Of a stretch of 64,000 bases of DNA, positions 58,987 through 64,000 are shown piece by piece. The notes under the pieces are model-generated. The model saw only the letters and a list, made by a program, of their open reading frames with translations, had not been told where the DNA came from and did not search any database. The position numbers and the translations under genes were made by a program. Within the stretch, counting starts at the first letter, position 1. Each line of letters opens with the position of its first letter. Source of the DNA: Albizia julibrissin (lineage: Eukaryota; Streptophyta; Magnoliopsida; Fabales; Fabaceae); the NCBI GenBank assembly GCA_037074505.1, contig JAYWLI010000015.1, positions 435,001 through 499,000 on the forward strand, written 5' to 3'.

Positions 58987-59042
58987 GTAGCTACATCCAG
59001 CTCTATGAAAAAAATCCCTCCTTAGATCACTAGAAGAGAGAC
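58987..59042 (+). repeat. Direct repeat, copy 2 (mate at 56752-56806)
   Basis: See copy 1. About 85 percent identical by eye with a small indel. Confidence 0.8.
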
Positions 59043-60232
59043 AGGAAGGAATAATAGCCAAGAGGAAATGAATGAATTTCATTTCAAAATCCCAAAGAAG
59101 TCAGAAACAGACGCTGAAGGATCAGCTGAAGCAGAATAATAATAGAAAGCTGCTGCAGCTAAAGCATCCGCAGAAGATGAAACTCTGAGAGTTACCTTAC
59201 GCCTTTTCTATGGAGTTTGATTGCTGGTATGAAGTGCTCGCTGCTTTTCTCATCTATGGTTTATACTATGACTAAAACTGAATCGGGAACAGAGATCGGG
59301 ATGGAATCGCCTTTCCTTCTTCGTCTGCCTAAGACGGAGTCCCGCTTTTCTAAGAGAAGAGGAGGTGGACTACTGAAATGTATCTTCTTTTTCTATGTTA
59401 TTCATTGGTCGGTCTATCGATCGTAGAGGAATGCCCACGGTCCTGACTTTGTTCCAACTAGGCCTGTGTAGCTTTCTTTCACTGAACACCAAACGGGCAT
59501 TCTCCGTGCTGGCATGAACAATCTAGAAAGAAGAATTACAGATTTGCTGCACCGATCCTAAAGCTAGAGTGAACTAATCGGAGCTCAATAGACTTGATCT
59601 TGACCTTATTTTATAGCCCTTTCCCTATCGCACTGCTTGATGAGATCAGAAGCTGGCCTAGGAGAGGCTCGCTGGAATGCTGTCACCTAAGAATCAGTCC
59701 CTCTTTACCGTGAGCGCTAACAAACAACCTTCCTTGACAACAGGTTTGCTACTCTACTTACTTCTCCACTTAACTCCGCTATCAGACTAGGGCTATTCAA
59801 AGCATCGAGAAAAAGAAATGAATTGATATAAAGCCCCAAAAAATGAAGCGTATTCTCTAAAAGCGGATTCTTGCAACTTGACCTCTACATCACTCCTAAG
59901 AGAAAGAAGAGGCAATGTGAATTGAGTATGAGACAATTAGCATTGCCTGCTACGGTACACTTAACACTAAGCCAATCTCTATGACAAGCAAGACTTTCAT
60001 GTGATTTCCTATTGGGATAAGTTTAATATTTCTAGGACTGGGATAAAAAATTGTTAGAGTTCAAAGAAAGAGTAAGATTGTGCTAGAGGGAGGGGGACAG
60101 CGAACGCCCGTCCCATGAAGCGCCAGGGAACCATGCATTCCTCCCGCCCGGGCTGGGCTCAGGGACTGCAATCAGCCGCTTCCCCTGTAGTCGTCAGCTC
60201 GTTCTTGACAGATCCGATCGGGTGTTCATAAT
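59043..60232. other. Spacer, nothing recognised
   Basis: No gene supported. The last 120 bases before trnQ are GC-rich (cccgcccgggctgggctc). Confidence 0.55.
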
Positions 60233-60304
60233 CTGGAGTAAAAGGATTCGAACCTTTGCATGCCGGTACCAAAAACCGATGCCTTACCACTTGGCTATAC
60301 TCCA
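60233..60304 (-). tRNA. trnQ: tRNA-Gln (UUG)
   Basis: A 72-nt cloverleaf on the minus strand: acceptor TGGAGTA pairs with TACTCCA (60304-60298 with 60240-60234), followed by discriminator G (60233). D-arm GCCAAGTGGTAAGGC, anticodon loop TTTTGGT with anticodon TTG, and T-arm AAAGG-TTCGAAT-CCTTT all fold. The sequence is the native plant mitochondrial type rather than the chloroplast trnQ (acceptor TGGAGTA, not TGGGGCG). It decodes CAA and CAG. One of the two genes in this window I expect to be functional. Confidence 0.96.
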
Positions 60305-60463
60305 TACGGCCTTGTTTTGGACGGTAGAACGAACGGGGAGAGGAGGGAAGATTGCTGAGTTAATTTCTCAAAGTCAAGTTTCTCGCTTCTTGCTTTAGAA
60401 AGATTGCAGGGGCGCGTTAGCGCCCTTCCTTCAGCTGGCTCCGCCCCATTGTTGACTTTTTTC

Positions 60464-60560
60464 AAATGGATATTTAGGGATCTATCTTGTTCATAGATCT
60501 TGAAACCAGATCAATATCCATTTCTCAATATATCTTTCTATCGATAGATAGAAAGATATA
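60464..60560 (+). repeat. Nested hairpin cluster
   Basis: Three perfect inverted repeats occur in 100 bp. An outer arm aaatggatatt (60464-60474) pairs with aatatccattt (60513-60523). Inside it gatctat (60479-60485) pairs with atagatc (60493-60499). Right next to this, a 14-bp stem, tatatctttctatc (60529-60542) with gatagaaagatata (60547-60560), has a 4-nt loop. It lies between trnQ, about 160 bases away, and the ORF at 60586. Confidence 0.9.
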
Positions 60561-60585
60561 GATCTCTATCTGGCCATATCTAAAT

Positions 60586-60816
60586 ATGGAAGAACCAACA
60601 CTGAAAGGGCGTAACCAACGGAAGGTTCTCACCCTGTCCCCGACATTGTTCTCCGACGATGCCCCCTGGGCGAAAGGGGCCACCATTCTCTTTCTTTCTT
60701 CAATCGTTCCGATCAGGACAAGTGGGTTGGTTGGTTTCGTCCTTCTATCTACGCAATTCTCTGTCTTCGTTCGTGATCATGTTGGGCGAAAGGTAGTTGT
60801 AGAGGAGCGGCTGTGA
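60586..60816 (+). CDS. Hypothetical ORF, 76 codons
   Basis: The ATG lies 25 bases after the 14-bp hairpin. The product has a hydrophobic middle (GATILFLSSIVP and SGLVGFVLLSTQFSVFV) between basic ends, so one or two membrane segments are possible. I do not recognise it. The upstream hairpins and compact position make it worth noting, but nothing shows expression. Confidence 0.3.
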   Translation: MEEPTLKGRNQRKVLTLSPTLFSDDAPWAKGATILFLSSIVPIRTSGLVGFVLLSTQFSVFVRDHVGRKVVVEERL

Positions 60817-62004
60817 AACGGCGATTCCCCCCTTTCCATTGAAGTAGGGAGGGCCTCATTCCCCACCATTCCGGCCTATTATTGATAGGGATTTGACCGA
60901 TGCTGAAGGTAGCTTGCTTACCAAGCCACCCACTTGAGAAGCTAGTCGCCAGAAAGAAGCGGCGAGGACGCGAAGCTGTCTACGAAGCTTTCCCCCCCCT
61001 GTAGTCGAAGTACTCGGCTCGTCGCTACTTTGATTCAAAGGGTTCCCTACTTTCTCCGGTTTCCGCAACCGTAATCATTTGTCACTCCGATTACTTCATC
61101 TATAAACCTTTTTTTATTCAATAGCGGTACGCTCTAAAAAAAGTCAAGGATAAGCTTGCATTCTAGAAGCTACCGCTTCCCGCCTCCTTCCTAGGCCTCC
61201 TCTCCTTACCAGTCGAGCGTCTCCGAACCTTCGGCGAAAAGTTCCCTTCCCTTTTCTAAAATGCCCGATTGGTCTGCCTCAGCAAATGTACAAAGTGGAC
61301 CGCTGTTTGGCTGACCCTCTTCTTCCCATTCGGGTTGGGTTGACCCAGAAGTCAAGTAAGAAGAAATGGAACCACTGGAGAGTCGTCTGCAGTTCACACT
61401 TGGGCAAAGACGACTGACTTTGGAAGCGGAACACGAACCGATTTCCGCTATTCCGGGTTCTTATTTTTCGTAGCGAAATCAAGGTTTATGATAAAGTAAG
61501 CGAAGTTTCTATGGTGTTCTACCTTTGCGTAGTCTCGGTCCACAGTGGAAGGCTCCGTACCTGAGCCTCACTACTACTTAATTTAAATTAAATTAATTAA
61601 TTAACGGCTAAGCGATTTCATAACCTGAGCTTTCCTTAACCAGCTGACCTTACTTCGTAACCTTAACGTACTTTCTTTCTTACTATATCATAGGCCTTCG
61701 CCACTTCAAACGGGCGCTTCGCCCTTTCTTTTTTGAATTCTAAAAAAACGGGGCCTTACTTATTCTGTTCAGGGAGGATGAAAGGCAAAGAAAGGGATCA
61801 GGGGGCTTTATGATCGGAGAAAGGGAAGGGGCGTGGTTGGTGTGTCACTGGGTCGGTGGGGGAACCCGTAGGAAGGGGGGACGACCCGCCGAATTCACAT
61901 CAGAAATCGCCAACATGAACACAAACGAAATCTTGAATTGCGTATAGAAAGAAAACGAACCACTTCTATTCTCGGAGCTGAGGTATATGAAGAATGGCTT
62001 TTTG
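60817..62004. other. Spacer, nothing recognised
   Basis: No gene supported. A simple AT-only patch with palindromic aatttaaatt lies at 61578-61605. Confidence 0.55.
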
Positions 62005-62076
62005 GTCCCTTTCGTCCAGTGGTTAGGACATCGTCTTTTCATGTCGAAGACACGGGTTCGATTCCCGTAAGGGATA
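62005..62076 (+). tRNA. trnE: tRNA-Glu (UUC)
   Basis: A 72-nt cloverleaf: acceptor GTCCCTT pairs with AAGGGAT (one G-U at the first pair), discriminator A at 62076. D-arm GTCCAGTGGTTAGGAC, anticodon loop TTTTCAT giving anticodon TTC, and T-arm CGGG-TTCGATT-CCCG all fold. It is of native plant mitochondrial type, distinct from chloroplast trnE. It decodes GAA and GAG. A damaged second copy lies at 44773-44843 on the other strand. Expected to be functional. Confidence 0.96.
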
Positions 62077-64000
62077 GGTACTCATTCCCGGCCGCTTTCA
62101 GTTAGTGTTCATTGCTGAGTGATCGCTCGCTATCTGGCTGGAAAAGGTGGTCCGGAAGCTTTCTCTCTCCCAGCAAGCAAGACGAGATCACCACTTCTCT
62201 CAGTAATGGACTTCCATTAATTCTTCCTTAGCCTTAGATCTCCTATCATAGATTCTCGAACCTCCGACAGACAGAATCCCCATGCATGCGTTCTTTCTCT
62301 CCTCCCCTCAGCCATACATCTCTATTTTTTTCTTTTGGCCGTTTTTGTTAGGTATTGAACCCCACCTTAGGTGCTGAGTGGTGTCCTCCCCTCCCTAATA
62401 CCTAAAAAAAAGTTCCGTCTATGGAGCCTAAAGCTTAAACCATGGCATGGCAGTAAGCAAAAAGTTTTCCCACTCTCTCGCCTTCTTCAGTGGCCAAGTT
62501 GAAGCGTTCAACGATTCTTCGGCCTACCACCTTTCTTTTTCAAGGTTGAGCTTGTTCAATTGAAGCTAATGCTATGCTGCTAGCTAGTTGGCTAGATATG
62601 GAGGACTTTCTTTTTTTTAGCTACCGGCCCAAACAAAAGATCTCCGCCTATTGATCGATCGATTGATTGGATTGCAGTACGAAGGGGTTGATTGAAGTGT
62701 GAGATCCGCCCAAGACTAAGGCCGAGCAACTAGCTGCTGCAGGATTGGACGTCTATCTATCTCACCACGCTCTCCTACTCCTATAAAGGCCGGCGGAAGG
62801 AATGCTCCGCTCATCTTTCTTACGGCTCGTTACCGCAGCGCTCGTTCACCCCTTCGGCTTCTTCAATTCAAAAGGGTAGTGTCTTTTTCCGCAAGTAAGT
62901 GATAAAAACCTTTTTTTATTGGTAAATAGCGTCTTGAAGCGAAGGCATATTTGTTTGAACGAAAGAGATGCCGGGTCGGTCAATTGCATTAGGTAGGAGA
63001 TGCAGGACCTGTCTTAACCGCAAGTGCATTCGCTATTCGATGGAACCCAATTTGGATTCCGTATTTCTTCTTTACTTTTAAGTGAAAGGGGGGGTGAGAA
63101 AGGGTTCTTCTTCTCTATGTCGCCGTCTCATCAATGAGCGTAGATTGATAGAGATGGCTTTTGCGCCGGTCAATCTGTATCCCATTCTTCAGGTATAGTT
63201 TTGTTTGATCACAGATCGGCAGGTGATCCGTCCTTTCTCCTCCTTTCGTCAGTCGTCTTGATCCGCCAGAGGGTCTTGAGCTAGCTTCCTTGAAGAGGCT
63301 TGATGGGAAAGAGAGGTGAAGAAGGAGAACCTCAGGATTCTAGGGAAATTTTGGCATTAAGGGTGGTGCTAGGGCTCAAGACCATTTGGAAGGGGGAGTT
63401 GGATCATAAAGAATCCTTTTTTCCTTTGTTTGAAGAGGAACAATCCTACCGGACTCATTTGAGATAGGAATGGCTAAACTTATTGTCTGAGGAAGAAAGC
63501 TAATGAAAGCAAAGGTCAAGAATATCTTGGCATAAGTTAGTCAAGCCGATTCTCATTGTTTGTTTGATTGGGCTGTTGTGCCTGACTCCATACTCTAGCA
63601 AGAGAGAAAACTCACACCACACGACGGGATACTGAAACTTCTGTCAAAGCGGATTCTCTTCCTGAGCCGTTCTTCGCTCCTCTCCTCTAGCTTCCAATCC
63701 CTTCATTATACGCATTGTTGTTCCATCTCTTTTTCTTTTCTTGGAAAGAAGTAGATCTCACTGCTTAGCGAGTGGAGACACTCGGATTATGCTGGTGCCT
63801 TGGGAATGTTGACTTGAGTATGCTAGGATTGGAAGCTAATTCAACTAGGACCTCTTGTCTTTCTTTTCCTTAAGGATTTCTTAACGCGATTCAGTAAGTC
63901 GATCCTAATACTATTTTCTCGTGGTTATGATAACTTTTGTTTCACTCGCAGTGCCACAGGTATCCCTTATAGAGAGTGGGCAGCCTTTATTGGGAAATTA
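62077..64000. other. Spacer, nothing recognised
   Basis: No ORF of note and no RNA gene. Poly-T and poly-A runs are frequent. The last 100 bases may be the edge of a coding-like segment but are too short to judge. Confidence 0.55.

Noticed and set aside
1..64000. CRISPR array, insertion sequence or bacterial operon
   Set aside because: No regularly spaced repeats, transposase of bacterial IS type or operon-like gene packing was seen. All signals fit a plant mitochondrial genome.

Overview
The window looks like a gene-poor stretch of a large flowering-plant mitochondrial genome. The evidence is native-type plant mitochondrial trnQ(UUG) and trnE(UUC), pieces of atp1, nad3, rps19, rps3, cob and rrn18 reshuffled into new contexts, a captured chloroplast rbcL fragment, remnants of a linear-plasmid DNA polymerase, mitovirus polymerase remnants, and several decayed nuclear retroelement pieces. 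I cannot name the species. No complete standard respiratory-chain or ribosomal-protein gene is present, and most of the 64 kb is spacer with only short chance ORFs.

Layout. 1-4.1 kb is spacer with small anonymous ORFs. 4.15-5.0 kb is a truncated, frameshifted chloroplast rbcL with its 5' leader. 6.6-9.0 kb (minus) is a decayed Ty3/gypsy pol gene (RT, RNase H, integrase), fused head-to-head to a mitovirus RdRp C-terminal fragment at 9.0-9.3 kb. 11.8-12.2 kb has a small hydrophobic ORF and a possible copia gag trace. 13.7-15.4 kb is the most interesting part: an rrn18/tRNA-like scrap, then a 414-codon chimeric ORF built from atp1, nad3, rps19 and rps3 pieces plus a long unrecognised membrane/acidic tail, then a cob 3' fragment. 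16.6-17.4 kb (minus) is a second mitovirus RdRp remnant. 18.4-19.4 kb carries a LINE ORF1-like zinc-knuckle fragment. 22.8-23.9 kb is a broken family-B plasmid DNA polymerase. 28.3-29.8 kb contains mitovirus pieces in C-terminal-then-N-terminal order. 32.5-33.6 kb (minus) is a group-II-intron-type reverse transcriptase that is not matR.

33.7-40.7 kb is a long barren tract. 40.7-41.7 kb (minus) is one reading frame broken by three stops. 42.7-43.8 kb and 48.6-49.0 kb hold anonymous coding-like ORFs. 44.8 kb has a damaged trnE copy. 51.3-51.5 kb and 54.4-54.6 kb are gypsy gag and RT scraps. 57.0-58.9 kb is nuclear-derived DNA with recognisable spliceosomal intron signals. 60.2-62.1 kb holds trnQ, a striking hairpin cluster with a small ORF behind it, and the intact trnE.

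How it works together. The only features I would expect to be working with confidence are trnQ and trnE. The chimeric ORF has the architecture of cytoplasmic-male-sterility genes: a native 5' end borrowed from atp1, fused to unrelated membrane segments. It is the best candidate for a new expressed gene. The rest records repeated intake of foreign DNA and RNA (plastid, nuclear, plasmid, viral) followed by decay and microhomology-driven rearrangement.
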